64,000 nt of DNA. Source: Bacteroidetes bacterium ADurb.Bin013 (GTDB lineage Bacteria > Bacteroidota > Bacteroidia > Bacteroidales > UBA932). The stretch lies in assembly GCA_002071385.1 (NCBI GenBank), contig MWFB01000003.1, positions 1 through 64,000 on the forward strand, read 5' to 3'. The notes beneath the pieces were generated by a model. That model was not told the origin of the DNA, searched no databases, and saw nothing but the letters and a program-made list of their open reading frames with translations. Of this stretch, positions 1-10,328 are shown piece by piece (position 1 is the first letter of the stretch; each line of letters starts with the position of its first letter). The position numbers and the translations under genes are program-made.

Positions 1-2
1 AG

Positions 3-1526
3 GAAGCCAAAGAAGTACCCAGCCCCCGGAATATCGAACCTGCAAAGGATCCTGCAAGAGAACAGGCAAGAGAAACCGCAAAAGAACCTGCAAGAGAAAC
101 CGCAAAAGAACCTGCAAGAGAACAGGCAGCAACGCTGCCGTTACAGGAACCAGCAGTGGAAGAGATTAAGGCAGATGCGGCAAAAACAGGGTCAAAAGAT
201 GCAAAACCTGTTACAAAAGCAAAAAAAGGCAGACCCAGAAAAAACGAGGAATCTGATCGCACGTCGGAACATACTGTCACAAAATCCAATATGGTCGAGC
301 CTGTCGCAGAGTCTGCTGCCGCAGAGCTTGCTCCTGTCGAACACGCACCCGGCCACAAACATCATCAGGAACATGCCCCCAAAACGAATGCGGAAAAGAA
401 ACCAGAATACGAGGGAGTGGTCAGGGCGATTGGAGTGCTGGAGATGATGCCCGATGGATATGGATTCCTCCGGTCCTCCGATTACAACTACCTGAATTCC
501 CCAGATGATATTTACCTGTCCCAGCAACAGATAAAAATGTACGGTCTGAAAACCGGCGATACCGTTAGCGGCGAGATAAGGCCTCCCAGGGAAAGTGAAA
601 AGTTTTTCCCACTGGTCAAAATTCACGAGATCAACGGACGTGAACCGGAATTCATCCGCGACAGGATACCCTTTGATTTCCTCACCCCACTTTTCCCGGA
701 TTCAAAATTCGATATTACTTCCAAAGGCCACAATATTTTGTCAAACCGTGTTGTAGACCTGTTTACCCCTATTGGCAAAGGTCAGCGCGGACTGATAGTG
801 GCCCAGCCCAAGACAGGAAAAACCATTCTGCTTCAAACCATAGCCAATGCCATAGCCGACAACCATCCGGAAGTTTACATGATTGTGCTGCTGATAGACG
901 AAAGGCCTGAGGAAGTGACAGATATGGCCCGCAATGTTAAAGCCGAAGTCATCGCTTCCACATTCGATGAATCTGCTGAACGTCATGTCAAGGTGGCAGG
1001 CATTGTCCTGGAAAAAGCCAAACGCCTGGTGGAATGCGGTCACGATGTGGTAATCCTGCTGGATAGCATAACCCGCCTGGCACGTGCTTACAACACCGTC
1101 CAGCCAGCCAGTGGAAAGGTTTTGAGTGGTGGTGTGGATGCCAATGCCCTGCAGAAACCCAAACGTTTCTTTGGTGCAGCCCGCAATATTGAAAATGGAG
1201 GCTCACTGACCATCCTGGCCACTGCCCTGATCGATACCGGTTCAAAAATGGACGAAGTCATCTTTGAGGAATTCAAGGGAACAGGTAACCTGGAATTGCA
1301 GCTTGACCGGAAACTATCCAACAAGAGAATATTCCCTGCCGTGGATGTCACCCTGAGTTCGACCCGTCGTGATGACCTGCTGCTGGAGAAAGAGAAACTG
1401 AACCGGATATGGATCCTGCGCAATTACCTGGCTGACATGAACTCGGTCGAAGCCATGGAGTTCATGAAGGAAAGGCTGTTGCGGACACAGGACAACGACG
1501 AGTTCCTCGCTACCATGAGTAAATGA
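3..1526 (+). CDS. rho: Transcription termination factor Rho, 5' end outside window
   Basis: RNA-dependent hexameric ATPase that terminates transcription. The reading frame is open from base 3, so the start lies upstream and 507 residues are visible. A GTG at 156 would give 456 residues, but it sits inside an uninterrupted low-complexity stretch and is unlikely to be the start. The first ~130 residues are rich in Glu, Ala, Lys and Pro and probably disordered. Then come a cold-shock-like RNA-binding domain ([18 protein letters not shown]), a Walker A loop (AQPKTGKT), a Walker B region ([16 protein letters not shown]) and the usual C-terminus with [10 protein letters not shown]. Long disordered N-terminal insertions are known in Bacteroidota Rho proteins. 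The 3' end overlaps the convergent exporter gene by 17 bases. Confidence 0.97.
   Translation, partial: EAKEVPSPRNIEPAKDPAREQARETAKEPARETAKEPAREQAATLPLQEPAVEEIKADAAKTGSKDAKPVTKAKKGRPRKNEESDRTSEHTVTKSNMVEPVAESAAAELAPVEHAPGHKHHQEHAPKTNAEKKPEYEGVVRAIGVLEMMPDGYGFLRSSDYNYLNSPDDIYLSQQQIKMYGLKTGDTVSGEIRPPRESEKFFPLVKIHEINGREPEFIRDRIPFDFLTPLFPDSKFDITSKGHNILSNRVVDLFTPIGKGQRGLIVAQPKTGKTILLQTIANAIADNHPEVYMIVLLIDERPEEVTDMARNVKAEVIASTFDESAERHVKVAGIVLEKAKRLVECGHDVVILLDSITRLARAYNTVQPASGKVLSGGVDANALQKPKRFFGAARNIENGGSLTILATALIDTGSKMDEVIFEEFKGTGNLELQLDRKLSNKRIFPAVDVTLSSTRRDDLLLEKEKLNRIWILRNYLADMNSVEAMEFMKERLLRTQDNDEFLATMSK
39..128 (+). repeat. In-frame tandem repeat in the disordered part of rho
   Basis: A 24-bp unit coding RETAKEPA occurs twice in tandem (69-92 and 93-116). 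It is flanked on both sides by 12-bp half units coding REQA (57-68 and 117-128) and by Pro-Ala pairs from base 39. All units keep the rho reading frame, so length changes by slippage would alter only the linker. It is not a CRISPR array because there are no unique spacers. Confidence 0.85.
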
Positions 1527-2577
1527 GTTGCCAGGCCACTGCAACGGCCAGCGCAAGTATGATCTTAAGGGCTTTTGCTGTGAAAAAGCCCTTTTTTGTT
1601 TCTGCTAGCAGGGGAAGTCCGGCGTGTCCATCCTGTACAATGCTGTTGGCCAAGAGGATGCTGAACGGGATGACCCCCGAGGCAAATAGTGTGACAAAGA
1701 TCAGGTGAGGACCCGAAGCTGGAATGATACCCACCAGTATTGCCACCGGAAGTACCAGCCAGAACTGTTCCCTGATCCATGTATGCATGTCTATGTTGTT
1801 CATCAGAAGATGGATCACCACCAGGGTTCCGAAAGTCCACATGAAGATTTTCGGAAAATGGTGTTTGATGACATGTTCCCAGATATGCTCTTCTATGAAA
1901 TGATTGGTGGCAAACAAAGTGAGGACAAAGGTTAACAGAGACAGGCCTGCAAATGTCAGGTTGAGCCATCTTTCCGAAAAGAGCAGGTTTTGTGTATGTT
2001 CATGCGCATCATGGTCGTGTTCCAGCAAACCAAAGACAATGCTTGCAGAAAACAGTACAAGGCCAAGTATCAGCACAAGCCGCCGCCATCGCAGCGGACT
2101 GAAATTATCACGGATACTTCCCCGGATTTGAAGGTTTTCGTGCTTTCCGGATTCATGTTCATGGACCACAAAATGCTCAGGGCTGAACGGGCCCGGGATC
2201 CTGTGTATGAAGCGGTCTGTGAGAAATCCTGCCACTATGGCCATGACAAAAAGGATAGCAAAAAGAAGCAGCGATGTTTCCGGGATCATGGCCAGCATCA
2301 CAAACGCCTCATCACCCACCGAGGCAATCATCATGGCGATCAAAGCCCCAAAGGATACCAGGTTGTGAGCATACAGGCTGACAACCACAAACCCGCCGCT
2401 GCAACCCGGAATCAGTCCCAGGAGGGCAGAGATGAGGATTTGCAGCATGGGTTTGTTTTGCAGCTGTTTGAGTACAGTGCCTTTGCTGGATACGTTTATG
2501 TATTCTATCAGGATCATCATTACCATGACCAGACCGGTAATGAGAACACTTTGCTTGATCACCTCCGTAAACCACAT
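1510..2577 (-). CDS. Putative 10-TM heavy-metal (manganese-type) exporter, ArsP_2 family
   Basis: Polytopic inner-membrane protein of 355 residues with about ten hydrophobic segments. The segment [19 protein letters not shown] and the later [19 protein letters not shown] look like the paired permease repeats of the family annotated as putative manganese or heavy-metal transporter (ArsP_2). Cytosolic or periplasmic loops are rich in histidine ([26 protein letters not shown]), which fits a metal substrate. It is the last gene of a minus-strand operon, starting 6 bases after the meaB stop. Substrate and direction of transport are inferred from family only. I saw no metal-sensing riboswitch. Confidence 0.75.
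   Translation of the reverse strand: MWFTEVIKQSVLITGLVMVMMILIEYINVSSKGTVLKQLQNKPMLQILISALLGLIPGCSGGFVVVSLYAHNLVSFGALIAMMIASVGDEAFVMLAMIPETSLLLFAILFVMAIVAGFLTDRFIHRIPGPFSPEHFVVHEHESGKHENLQIRGSIRDNFSPLRWRRLVLILGLVLFSASIVFGLLEHDHDAHEHTQNLLFSERWLNLTFAGLSLLTFVLTLFATNHFIEEHIWEHVIKHHFPKIFMWTFGTLVVIHLLMNNIDMHTWIREQFWLVLPVAILVGIIPASGPHLIFVTLFASGVIPFSILLANSIVQDGHAGLPLLAETKKGFFTAKALKIILALAVAVAWQLIYSW
1567..1597 (+). terminator. Intrinsic terminator of rho inside the opposite gene
   Basis: A perfect 10-bp stem (1567-1576 with 1584-1593, core AAGGGCTTTT) and a 7-base loop are followed on the plus strand by a T-rich tail. It lies 40 bases past the rho stop codon and entirely within the coding sequence of the convergent exporter gene. 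The minus strand lacks the U tail, so it should act only on rho transcripts. Confidence 0.75.
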
Positions 2578-2583
2578 GACATA

Positions 2584-3645
2584 TTACAGGTGTTTCAGAA
2601 GTTCAGATGCGGCACTGAACGAGTCAGTCTCGCCTTCCCTCACTTTTCTTTCCATTTCGGATAATCTTCCCTTTATCCGGGGATTGTCATAAAAACGTGA
2701 CAACAAATAATCGTCAATGCTTTCCCTCATCCAGTATACGGCTTGTTCTGCCCTCCTGGTTTGAAAATAGCCGTTCTCTTTTACCTGGCGCATATACTCT
2801 TCCACAGCTTCCAGAATGGTTTTCATCCCGGTTCCCTCTATGGCAGAGGCACACAGAGCCAAGGGTTTCCATCCCGAAGGGGGAGGAGGGAACAGCTCCA
2901 GGGCTCCCTTGTACAGCGCTCTGGCCTTCCGGGCATTGTCAATGTTGCTCCCATCGGCCTTGTTGATAACCAGCAGATCGGACATTTCCATAATGCCCCG
3001 TTTGATCCCCTGCAAACCGTCCCCGGCTCCTGCCAGCATCAGCAGCAGAAAAAAATCGGTCATTGAATGAACAGCTGTCTCGGATTGTCCCACACCCACC
3101 GTTTCTATGAAAATGGTATCATATCCTGCAGCTTCGCATAAAATGATGGTTTCCCTTGTCTTGCGGGCAACCCCTCCCAGAGTACCCCCGCTCGGCGAAG
3201 GCCTTATGAAAGCCCTTGGATTGTTGGCCAGTGTTTCCATGCGGGTCTTGTCACCCAGGATGCTGCCCTTGGTCCTTTCACTGCTTGGATCTATTGCCAG
3301 AACAGCCAGTTTGTGACCTGCCGAGATGATATATTGTCCAAAGGCTTCAATAAAAGTGCTTTTCCCCACCCCTGGCACACCTGTTATGCCAATCCTGACC
3401 GAGTTTCCCGATAAAGGCAGGCAGGCCGAGACCAATTCCCGGGCTTTCTTCCTGTCTTCCTCCAGGGTGCTTTCAATCAGGGTTATGGATTGTGCCAGCA
3501 GGGGCACGTCGCCACTCCTTATGCCTTCCAGGTAAACAGGTACAGCCAGGCTTTTGCCCGGTTTTTTCTTAATGATGTCCCGGGCCCTTGGATTGATGTC
3601 GGGCGGTTGCGGTACTCCCTGGTTTACTGTTAAGGCTGAATCCAT
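2584..3645 (-). CDS. meaB: Methylmalonyl-CoA mutase-associated GTPase MeaB
   Basis: G3E-family P-loop GTPase that protects and loads adenosylcobalamin-dependent methylmalonyl-CoA mutase. The 353-residue protein has a Walker A motif GVPGVGKST at about residues 89-97, the family signature DPSSERTKGSILGDKTRM, and a G4 motif NKAD near residue 230; the length is normal. The mutase genes are not in this window. It starts 5 bases after the stop of the DUF1573 gene and is followed after 6 bases by the exporter gene, so all three are probably one transcript. In many Bacteroidota the mutase makes succinate or propionate, which would be its physiological context here. Confidence 0.93.
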   Translation of the reverse strand: MDSALTVNQGVPQPPDINPRARDIIKKKPGKSLAVPVYLEGIRSGDVPLLAQSITLIESTLEEDRKKARELVSACLPLSGNSVRIGITGVPGVGKSTFIEAFGQYIISAGHKLAVLAIDPSSERTKGSILGDKTRMETLANNPRAFIRPSPSGGTLGGVARKTRETIILCEAAGYDTIFIETVGVGQSETAVHSMTDFFLLLMLAGAGDGLQGIKRGIMEMSDLLVINKADGSNIDNARKARALYKGALELFPPPPSGWKPLALCASAIEGTGMKTILEAVEEYMRQVKENGYFQTRRAEQAVYWMRESIDDYLLSRFYDNPRIKGRLSEMERKVREGETDSFSAASELLKHL

Positions 3646-3650
3646 ACCTT

Positions 3651-4733
3651 TCAGGGTTTGATTTTGCCATATACCAGGAGATTCACCGTGGGTCTTGACG
3701 GAGCATTGGTCGTCAGGCTGATGGTGTAGATGACTTCTCCGGGTGTTCCCGTTTCCGTACCCGGGATGAGGATACTTACCGGGACAGTTGCTCCGGGAGC
3801 GATTTGCCGGTCCATGGTCGCCTTAATTCCTGCATGGCTGAGGTCAATTTTATGAATGACAAGGGGTGATTTTCCCTTGTTCGAAAGTGAAAAATTGGTC
3901 TTAATCTCCGAACCGGCCGGCGTCAGGGGGAATTCAACGGCACTTTTATCCATTTGCGGTATGGGGGCCATTTCCTTATCTGCCCGGGTCATGCCGGAAG
4001 TATTCATTTTGATGGATCCCTTCACCGTAAGAACATGCAAGGGATCCCGCCGGTCATTGATAACCACCTGGCAGGTATACAGCACATTGCCCCAGTCTTC
4101 CTGCTTCCGGGTGTCTATGGAATACACTATCATACCGCTTTCCGCCGGATTGAGCCTGGAAGGCATGGCACTTACCTGCAGGTTCTTGTCCGGACTTTCG
4201 AACTTCAGAAAAACGGGAAGTTTTCCGGTATTTATGACCTGGACCGAATCTGTTTTGACCATCCCCTGGCGGATCTGTCCAAGCTCCAGTTCCCTGTTGC
4301 GCAGCCTAAGCGGACCCATCACGACAGGATGGGTATCTTCCAAAGTGAATTTTTTCTGGTGCACAACACCCCTTATCCGCAAAATGAATGGTTCAGGGAA
4401 TCCTGAAATATATACTGACATCATTTTATCAAAAGGGTAGGGTCCCTGGTCATTGGAATAGGTCACGGTAATGGTACCTTTCGCTGCCGGCTGCAGAGGC
4501 TCTTTGGTCCATTCGGGTACCGTGCATCCGCATGAAGATATGACGGTCTGGATGACAATGGCTTTGGCCGAGTTGTTGGTAAGCGTGAATGTATGTGTTT
4601 TTGGCCCGTCATTGATCCCGAAATCTCCAAAATCATGAACAGTTTTGTCGAATGTCACGGCGCCTTCCTGCTGTGCAAAAGCAGAAACCTGGATCAAGAG
4701 GGAAGAAAACAGGAAAACCAGCAGTCTCATCAT
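3651..4733 (-). CDS. Exported DUF1573 domain protein
   Basis: A 360-residue protein with an N-terminal signal peptide (LLVFLFSSLLIQVSAFA, then Gln-Gln) and several immunoglobulin-like beta modules. The first module carries the DUF1573 signature SSCGCTVPEW, with HTFTLTNNS before and TITVTYSNDQG after it. A second similar module follows near residues 250-350. DUF1573 proteins are common exported proteins of unknown function in Bacteroidota, sometimes compared with ASH/MSP-type adhesion folds. It is the first gene of the operon with meaB and the exporter, with a -7 box 18 bases upstream. No enzymatic role can be assigned. Confidence 0.82.
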   Translation of the reverse strand: MMRLLVFLFSSLLIQVSAFAQQEGAVTFDKTVHDFGDFGINDGPKTHTFTLTNNSAKAIVIQTVISSCGCTVPEWTKEPLQPAAKGTITVTYSNDQGPYPFDKMMSVYISGFPEPFILRIRGVVHQKKFTLEDTHPVVMGPLRLRNRELELGQIRQGMVKTDSVQVINTGKLPVFLKFESPDKNLQVSAMPSRLNPAESGMIVYSIDTRKQEDWGNVLYTCQVVINDRRDPLHVLTVKGSIKMNTSGMTRADKEMAPIPQMDKSAVEFPLTPAGSEIKTNFSLSNKGKSPLVIHKIDLSHAGIKATMDRQIAPGATVPVSILIPGTETGTPGEVIYTISLTTNAPSRPTVNLLVYGKIKP

Positions 4734-4751
4734 ATAAAGATTGTCAATTTA

Positions 4752-4759
4752 CAAAGGTA
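4752..4759 (-). promoter_or_regulatory. -7 box for the DUF1573-meaB-exporter operon
   Basis: Read on the minus strand the bases are TACCTTTG, an exact match to the Bacteroidota -7 consensus TAnnTTTG, 18 bases before the start codon. No convincing -33 TTTG is visible. It lies 16 bases from the plus-strand -7 box of the ferredoxin, so the two divergent promoters overlap. Confidence 0.6.
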
Positions 4760-4775
4760 GTAAGAATTTAATTCA

Positions 4776-4783
4776 TATATTTG
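4776..4783 (+). promoter_or_regulatory. -7 box for the ferredoxin gene
   Basis: TATATTTG matches TAnnTTTG exactly and lies 33 bases before the ATG at 4817. A -33 element is not obvious. Confidence 0.6.
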
Positions 4784-4816
4784 TGGCAATTATTTACAAC
4801 AAACAGTCAAACAACC

Positions 4817-4984
4817 ATGGCACACAAAATTACCGAAAACTGCATAGCATGCGGAACTTGTATCGATGAATGTCCCGTAGAAGCCATTTCCCCCGGTGAC
4901 ATCTATGTTATAAATCCAGACGAATGCATTGATTGCGGGGCTTGCGCTGCAGTTTGTCCGTCAGGCGCTATTGAAGGCGAATAG
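4817..4984 (+). CDS. 2[4Fe-4S] ferredoxin
   Basis: Low-potential electron carrier of 55 residues with two classical cluster motifs, CIACGTCIDECP and CIDCGACAAVCP, in a symmetric bacterial-type (clostridial) ferredoxin fold. The start MAHKITENC is chosen because the longer in-frame start at 4781 overlaps the -7 promoter box and adds 12 residues unlike the family. It is monocistronic, bounded by its own promoter and a strong terminator. The likely partner is pyruvate:ferredoxin oxidoreductase or a similar anaerobic oxidoreductase, none of which is in this window. Confidence 0.95.
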   Translation: MAHKITENCIACGTCIDECPVEAISPGDIYVINPDECIDCGACAAVCPSGAIEGE

Positions 4985-5013
4985 TATAAGGTCCACTGAA
5001 GATCTTGAAAGAG

Positions 5014-5045
5014 ACTGGCCAATGGTATATTGGCCAGTTTTTTTT
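5014..5045 (+). terminator. Rho-independent terminator after the ferredoxin gene
   Basis: A perfect 10-bp stem (5014-5023 with 5029-5038, core ACTGGCCAAT), a 5-base loop and a run of eight T. Confidence 0.93.
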
Positions 5046-5105
5046 AGAGGTTATTGGTCCAAACCCACACCTGATATGACTTCGTGATAATTGACAATAT
5101 TAATG

Positions 5106-5113
5106 TACCTTTG
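5106..5113 (+). promoter_or_regulatory. -7 box for secA
   Basis: TACCTTTG matches TAnnTTTG and lies 26 bases before the secA ATG. No clear -33 element is seen. Confidence 0.6.
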
Positions 5114-5139
5114 TAAGCTATTATTTCAAGATTTCAGAT

Positions 5140-8100
5140 ATGGCTTCTTTTATAAATGTTATAGGAAAGATCTTTGGCTCCAAAGCGGACAGGGACCTGA
5201 AAGAACTGAACCCTTACGTGGAAAGGATCAAAAAGGAATACGACAGGCTCGATAAGCTGGATCACGATGATTTGCGTGCAGAAACGCAGAAAATCAGGCA
5301 GATCATCCTGGATCACATAGCAGAAGACGAAAAGCAGAAAGTAGCGCTAAGGGAACAGCTGGAAGATATGGAAATCGAAGTGGAAAAGAAGGAAGCCCTG
5401 GCCACCGAAGTGGACAAACTCACCAAAAAGATTGATGAAAAGATAGAGGAGGTGCTGGATAGCGTGCTTCCACAGGTCTTTGCCATCATGAAATCCACGG
5501 CACGGAGGTTTTTCGAGAACAAGACGCTTACCGTCACGGCTTCTGAATTTGACAGGGAGCTTTCCACTTCAAGGGACCATGTGGAAATCAGGGGAGACAA
5601 AGCCATATGGCACAATTCCTGGATGGCCGGGGGTAACCGCATAACATGGGACATGGTCCATTACGACGTGCAGCTCATTGGCGGCGTCGTGCTGCACAAG
5701 GGCAAGATTGCCGAGATGGCAACAGGGGAAGGAAAAACACTTGTGGCCACCCTGCCGGTTTTTCTGAATGCATTGGCCGGCAAGGGAGTGCATGTGGTTA
5801 CGGTCAACGATTACCTGTCCAGGCGTGACTCGGAATGGATGGGACCCCTCTATGAATTTCACGGACTCCGGGTGGATTGCCTGGACAAGCATCAGCCCAA
5901 CTCGGATGAACGCCGCAAGGCATATCGCGCCGACATCACCTTTGGGACAAACAATGAATTCGGCTTTGACTACCTGCGTGACAATATGGCCGTCAACTCG
6001 GATGACCTGGTCCAGAGAAAGCACCATTTTGCCATTGTGGACGAGGTAGACTCGGTTCTGGTTGACGATGCCCGTACCCCCCTGATCATTTCCGGGCCCG
6101 TGGCCAAGGGAGATGACCAGCAATTCAATGAATTCAGGCCGATTGTGGAAAACCTCTACCAGGCACAAAGAGTCCTGGTCCAGCAATTCCTTGCCGATGC
6201 CAGGAAACTGATACAGGACGGAGACGAGGAAAATGGAGGAAAGCTCCTGCTCAAGGCATTCAAGGGCCTCCCGAAATACAATCCGCTCATCAAATACCTG
6301 AGCGAGCCCGGTATCAAGCAGTTGCTGCAGAAGACCGAAAACTTCTATATGCAGGACAACAACAAGCAGATGTACCAGATAACGGATGACCTTTACTTTG
6401 TCATTGAAGAGCAGCAAAAGTCTGTGAACCTAACTGAAAAAGGTCATGACCTGATTGCAAAAAAGGTAAGCGATGCCACTTTCTTTATCCTGCCCGATAT
6501 GGGTACAGAAATTTCCGAACTGGAAAAGAAAAACATTACAGCAGAAGAAAAAGCAGCCGCCAAAGATGCCCTGTTGAACGATTATGCCATCAAGTCGGAA
6601 CGTGTACATACAGTCAATCAATTGCTCAAGGCATACGCCATGTTCGATAAGGATGTAGAATACATAGTGGTGGACAATAAGATCAAGATCGTTGACGAGC
6701 AGACAGGAAGGATACTGGAAGGAAGACGTTATTCAGACGGACTGCACCAGGCTATTGAAGCCAAGGAACGGGTAAAGGTTGAGGCGGCCACCCAGACCTT
6801 TGCCACCATCACCCTGCAAAATTATTTCCGCATGTACCACAAGCTGGCCGGTATGACCGGTACCGCAGAAACAGAAGCAGGTGAGTTCTGGTCCATATAC
6901 AAGCTGGATGTGGTGGTCATCCCGACAAACCGCCCGGTGATAAGAAAAGATGAGGAAGACCTGATATACAAGACAAAACGTGAGAAATACAATGCTGTCA
7001 TAGACAAGATTGACCAGTTGACCAAAGCCGGAAGGCCGGTACTGGTGGGAACAACCTCTGTCGAGGTCTCCGAGCTGCTTAGCCGTATGCTGAAGATGCG
7101 AGGTGTCAAGCACAACGTGCTCAACGCCAAACAACATGCCAGGGAGGCCGAAATCGTTGCAGAGGCGGGGCGGGCAGGTGCGGTGACCATTGCCACCAAC
7201 ATGGCAGGAAGGGGTACGGACATCAAGCTCAGGGAAGGTGTCAGGGAAGCCGGAGGTCTGGCCATCGTTGGGACAGAGCGTCACGACAGCCGCCGTGTAG
7301 ACAGGCAGCTTAGGGGACGTGCCGGCCGCCAGGGAGACCCTGGGTCATCGGTGTTTTTCATTTCCCTTGAAGACGACCTGATGCGCCTCTTCGGGAGCGG
7401 AAGGATTGCAGCCGTGGTGGACAAGATGGGCATGAAGGAAGGAGAAGTGCTCCAGCACTCCATGTTGTCAAGTTCCATTGAAAGGGCGCAGAAAAAAGTA
7501 GAAGAGAATAACTTTGGCATACGCAAGAGGCTATTGGAGTATGACGATGTCATGAATTCCCAGCGTGAGGTGATCTATACACGCCGCCGGAACGCCTTGT
7601 ACGGAGAACGTGTAGATGTTGACGTGGCCAATATGATGTCGGACTATGCCGAATCTTTCATGCAACGGATGGACGGTGTCACTTATGACGACCTCCGTTT
7701 TGAACTGATACGCCAGATATCGATTGAACCCGGATTTGACGGGGAAGTTTTCCGGAAGGCATCTACCCCGGAAATGGCAGGATTGCTTGCAGAGCAGATT
7801 CAGACCACCTACAACCGCAGGGCAGAAGCCCTGATAGCGCAGGCCTGGCCCATCATCAAGAATATTTACCAGACCCAGCGGGCCACTTATGAAAATGTGG
7901 TTGTTCCCGTAAGTGACGGCAAGCGTATTTACCAGGTCATTGTGAACATACAGAAGGCGTACGAAAGCAAGGGAAAGGAATTGACCAGGTCCATCAACAA
8001 GACGATCAACCTGGTTGTCATAGATGAGTTCTGGAAAGAACACCTGCGCGATATGGACGATTTGAAACAATCCGTGCAGAGTGCAACGTATGAGCAAAAA

Positions 8101-8418
8101 GATCCCCTGCTGATATACAAATTCGAGAGTTTCAACCTTTTTAGTGAAATGCTTGAAAAAATCGCCCGCGAAGTCTTGTCTTTCCTTATGAAGGCCCATA
8201 TCCCCCTGCGTCAGGACCAGGACAGGCTGGATAAAGCAGGAAGCGAAAGAAAACGCACCGATTTGAGCAACACCCAGACCTCACGTCCCGATTTGCTTAC
8301 CCAGTCTGTTGAACCCCGTTCAAACGCACCTGTCCACGTAGAGAAACAAGTGGGAAGAAACGATCCCTGTCCCTGCGGGAGCGGTAAGAAATTCAAACAA
8401 TGTCACGGTAAAAATTAA
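5140..8418 (+). CDS. secA: Preprotein translocase ATPase SecA
   Basis: Motor ATPase that drives unfolded preproteins through SecYEG at the inner membrane. The protein has 1092 residues, longer than E. coli SecA (901), through insertions in the first motor domain (about residues 70-120 and 330-420) as is usual in Bacteroidota. Visible motifs are Walker A MATGEGKT, the DEAD-like [31 protein letters not shown] and [12 protein letters not shown] of the second motor domain, and a C-terminal zinc-binding SEC-C motif ([17 protein letters not shown]). It has its own -7 box. lpdA follows after 18 bases and may be cotranscribed. Confidence 0.99.
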   Translation: MASFINVIGKIFGSKADRDLKELNPYVERIKKEYDRLDKLDHDDLRAETQKIRQIILDHIAEDEKQKVALREQLEDMEIEVEKKEALATEVDKLTKKIDEKIEEVLDSVLPQVFAIMKSTARRFFENKTLTVTASEFDRELSTSRDHVEIRGDKAIWHNSWMAGGNRITWDMVHYDVQLIGGVVLHKGKIAEMATGEGKTLVATLPVFLNALAGKGVHVVTVNDYLSRRDSEWMGPLYEFHGLRVDCLDKHQPNSDERRKAYRADITFGTNNEFGFDYLRDNMAVNSDDLVQRKHHFAIVDEVDSVLVDDARTPLIISGPVAKGDDQQFNEFRPIVENLYQAQRVLVQQFLADARKLIQDGDEENGGKLLLKAFKGLPKYNPLIKYLSEPGIKQLLQKTENFYMQDNNKQMYQITDDLYFVIEEQQKSVNLTEKGHDLIAKKVSDATFFILPDMGTEISELEKKNITAEEKAAAKDALLNDYAIKSERVHTVNQLLKAYAMFDKDVEYIVVDNKIKIVDEQTGRILEGRRYSDGLHQAIEAKERVKVEAATQTFATITLQNYFRMYHKLAGMTGTAETEAGEFWSIYKLDVVVIPTNRPVIRKDEEDLIYKTKREKYNAVIDKIDQLTKAGRPVLVGTTSVEVSELLSRMLKMRGVKHNVLNAKQHAREAEIVAEAGRAGAVTIATNMAGRGTDIKLREGVREAGGLAIVGTERHDSRRVDRQLRGRAGRQGDPGSSVFFISLEDDLMRLFGSGRIAAVVDKMGMKEGEVLQHSMLSSSIERAQKKVEENNFGIRKRLLEYDDVMNSQREVIYTRRRNALYGERVDVDVANMMSDYAESFMQRMDGVTYDDLRFELIRQISIEPGFDGEVFRKASTPEMAGLLAEQIQTTYNRRAEALIAQAWPIIKNIYQTQRATYENVVVPVSDGKRIYQVIVNIQKAYESKGKELTRSINKTINLVVIDEFWKEHLRDMDDLKQSVQSATYEQKDPLLIYKFESFNLFSEMLEKIAREVLSFLMKAHIPLRQDQDRLDKAGSERKRTDLSNTQTSRPDLLTQSVEPRSNAPVHVEKQVGRNDPCPCGSGKKFKQCHGKN

Positions 8419-8436
8419 TCTATCCACCAAGAATAT

Positions 8437-9813
8437 ATGCTATACGATCTAATAATCTTAGGTTCCGGTCCTGCGGGATATACGGCTGCGGTCCGGGCTT
8501 CCCAGCTGGGATTCAAGACTGCAGTCTTAGAAAGGGGCCCCCTGGGAGGTGTCTGTCTTAACTGGGGTTGCATTCCGACCAAAGCCCTGCTCAAAAGCAT
8601 TGAAGTACTAAATTTATCAAAAAGTGCCCAATCCTATGGGGTGAAACTAGCCCCGGGAGCTGAGCCCGATCTGGCTGCCATTGTTTCCCGCAGCCGGGAA
8701 GTCTCGGCCCAGATGTCCAAAGGAATTGAGTTCCTGTTCAACAAGTACAAAGTTGAGGTGATTCATGGCAGGGGCTCCGTACTGGGGCCTGGAAAAGTTT
8801 CCGCGGGGGATAAGATTCTGGAAACAAAAAGGATACTGATCGCTACGGGAGCAAAACCCAATTCCCTGCACGGAGCCTCCACAGACGGGAAAAAGATCAT
8901 CGCTTACCGCCAGGCCATGGTTCCCGAAACCATTCCCGCTACCATAGCAGTGATTGGTTCCGGAGCCATAGGCACCGAACTGGCTTATTTCTACCACTCA
9001 CTCGGTAGTAAAGTGACGATCATTGAATATATGGACCAGCTGGTTCCTACGGAAGATGCCGACGTGGCAGCCCTGCTGAGCCGCTCTTTCCGTAAAGCAG
9101 GAATCCAGGTGATGACTTCTGCCCGCGTGAAATCTGCCGATAAATCTGTCGGAGGATGCCGCCTGGAAGTGGAAACAAAGAAAGGGACAGAATTCATAGA
9201 TGCCGATGTGGTGCTGTCTGCTACGGGAGTGGTGCCCAATACATCAAATTTGGGCCTGAAGGAAGCGGGCGTGAAAATGGAACGCGAAAGGATCATTGTA
9301 GATAAGAATTTCATGACCTCTGTTCCCGGAATTTATGCTGCAGGCGATGTGCTCCCGACACCGGCCCTGGCCCACCTGGCATCTGCTGAAGCCCTGTGCT
9401 GCGTGGAGCGCATGGCAGGTCTGGATGTTCCGGATGTGGATTACGCTAATATACCCGGATGCATTTATGCAACGCCTGAAATTGCGTCTGTGGGTTTACG
9501 TGAAAAAGATGCAAAAGTAAAAGGGATTGAGGTCAGCATTGGCAAATTCCCCTTTACCGCATCGGGGAAAGCTGCGACAGCCGGTGAACGTGAAGGTTTT
9601 GTAAAACTTATCTTCAACGCACAGGACAGCCGCCTTGCAGGGGCACACATCATAGGTGCACATGCTACCGAGATGATAGGCGGTCTTGTGGCATGCATTG
9701 GCATGAAAATTAAAGACATGGACCTGGCACGCACTGTTTTCCCGCATCCCACCATGAGTGAGGGGATTATGGAGGCTGCAGCCTTAGCCTGCGGTCATTG
9801 TGTTAATTTGTAA
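8437..9813 (+). CDS. lpdA: Dihydrolipoyl dehydrogenase
   Basis: Flavoprotein (E3) that reoxidises dihydrolipoamide for 2-oxoacid dehydrogenase complexes or the glycine cleavage system. The 458-residue protein has an FAD dinucleotide loop (ILGSGPAGYTAAVRA), the redox-active disulfide motif GGVCLNWGCIPTKAL, an NAD-binding loop (IAVIGSGAIGTELAYF) and the active-site base in VFPHPTMSEGIMEA. Its length is normal. It lies 18 bases after secA and 11 bases before mgsA. No lipoylated partner is encoded nearby, so the complex it serves cannot be told from this window. Confidence 0.96.
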   Translation: MLYDLIILGSGPAGYTAAVRASQLGFKTAVLERGPLGGVCLNWGCIPTKALLKSIEVLNLSKSAQSYGVKLAPGAEPDLAAIVSRSREVSAQMSKGIEFLFNKYKVEVIHGRGSVLGPGKVSAGDKILETKRILIATGAKPNSLHGASTDGKKIIAYRQAMVPETIPATIAVIGSGAIGTELAYFYHSLGSKVTIIEYMDQLVPTEDADVAALLSRSFRKAGIQVMTSARVKSADKSVGGCRLEVETKKGTEFIDADVVLSATGVVPNTSNLGLKEAGVKMERERIIVDKNFMTSVPGIYAAGDVLPTPALAHLASAEALCCVERMAGLDVPDVDYANIPGCIYATPEIASVGLREKDAKVKGIEVSIGKFPFTASGKAATAGEREGFVKLIFNAQDSRLAGAHIIGAHATEMIGGLVACIGMKIKDMDLARTVFPHPTMSEGIMEAAALACGHCVNL

Positions 9814-9824
9814 TCAATAGCTTT

Positions 9825-10256
9825 ATGTACAAAAAAACCCTGGCTTTAATAGCCCATGACAATAAGAAGAAAGGTCTGATAGAGTGGGTGGAGTTCAACC
9901 GGGAACGCCTCTCCAGGCACAAACTGGTATGTACAGGCACAACCGGCCGCATGGTGGAAGAAGCCACCGGGATACATGTTTCCACGTTGAAATCAGGCCC
10001 TCTTGGAGGGGATCAGCAGATGGGTGCGCTGATAGCTGAAGGTAAGATAGACATGCTTATCTTTTTCTGGGATCCCATGCAACCGCAGCCCCACGATGTG
10101 GATATTAAGGCATTGCTCCGGATTTCAAGCCTTTACAATATTCCGACTGCCTGCAATAGGTCAACCGCCGATTTCATCATTTCTTCCACGCTCTTCGACA
10201 GTTCCTATATCCCGGCTCCTGAATCATTTGATGATTACCTGAACCGCCCCTTGTAA
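9825..10256 (+). CDS. mgsA: Methylglyoxal synthase
   Basis: Converts dihydroxyacetone phosphate to methylglyoxal and phosphate, a bypass of lower glycolysis when phosphate is scarce. The 143-residue protein shows the N-terminal LIAHDNKK, the catalytic aspartate region SGPLGGDQQMG and the conserved FFWDPMQPQPHDVD followed by KALLRI. The length fits the family. It starts 11 bases after lpdA, and the first dispersed hairpin begins 10 bases after its stop codon. Confidence 0.97.
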   Translation: MYKKTLALIAHDNKKKGLIEWVEFNRERLSRHKLVCTGTTGRMVEEATGIHVSTLKSGPLGGDQQMGALIAEGKIDMLIFFWDPMQPQPHDVDIKALLRISSLYNIPTACNRSTADFIISSTLFDSSYIPAPESFDDYLNRPL

Positions 10257-10266
10257 CCGGCAGTCA

Positions 10267-10328
10267 CTCCCCCATAAAGAACCGGGAGCTTTTGTTTTAG
10301 TCGAGGCTCCCGGCTCTTTATGGGGGAG
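10267..10328. repeat. Dispersed long-stem hairpin repeat, copy A
   Basis: Inverted repeat with 23-base arms (10267-10289 and 10306-10328; 22 of 23 pairs match) around a 16-base loop. Bases 10272-10293 are identical to 50302-50323 of copy C. Read on the minus strand the loop begins CTCGACTAAAA, matching the loops of the other two copies. There is no U tail on either strand, so it is not a simple terminator. The family is not one I recognise. Confidence 0.85.

Noticed and set aside
39..128. CRISPR-like array at the window start
   Set aside because: Repeats are directly tandem, keep a reading frame and have no spacers; they code the disordered region of Rho.
5569..6417. 282-codon minus-strand frame opposite secA
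   Set aside because: Antisense shadow inside secA with no independent signals.
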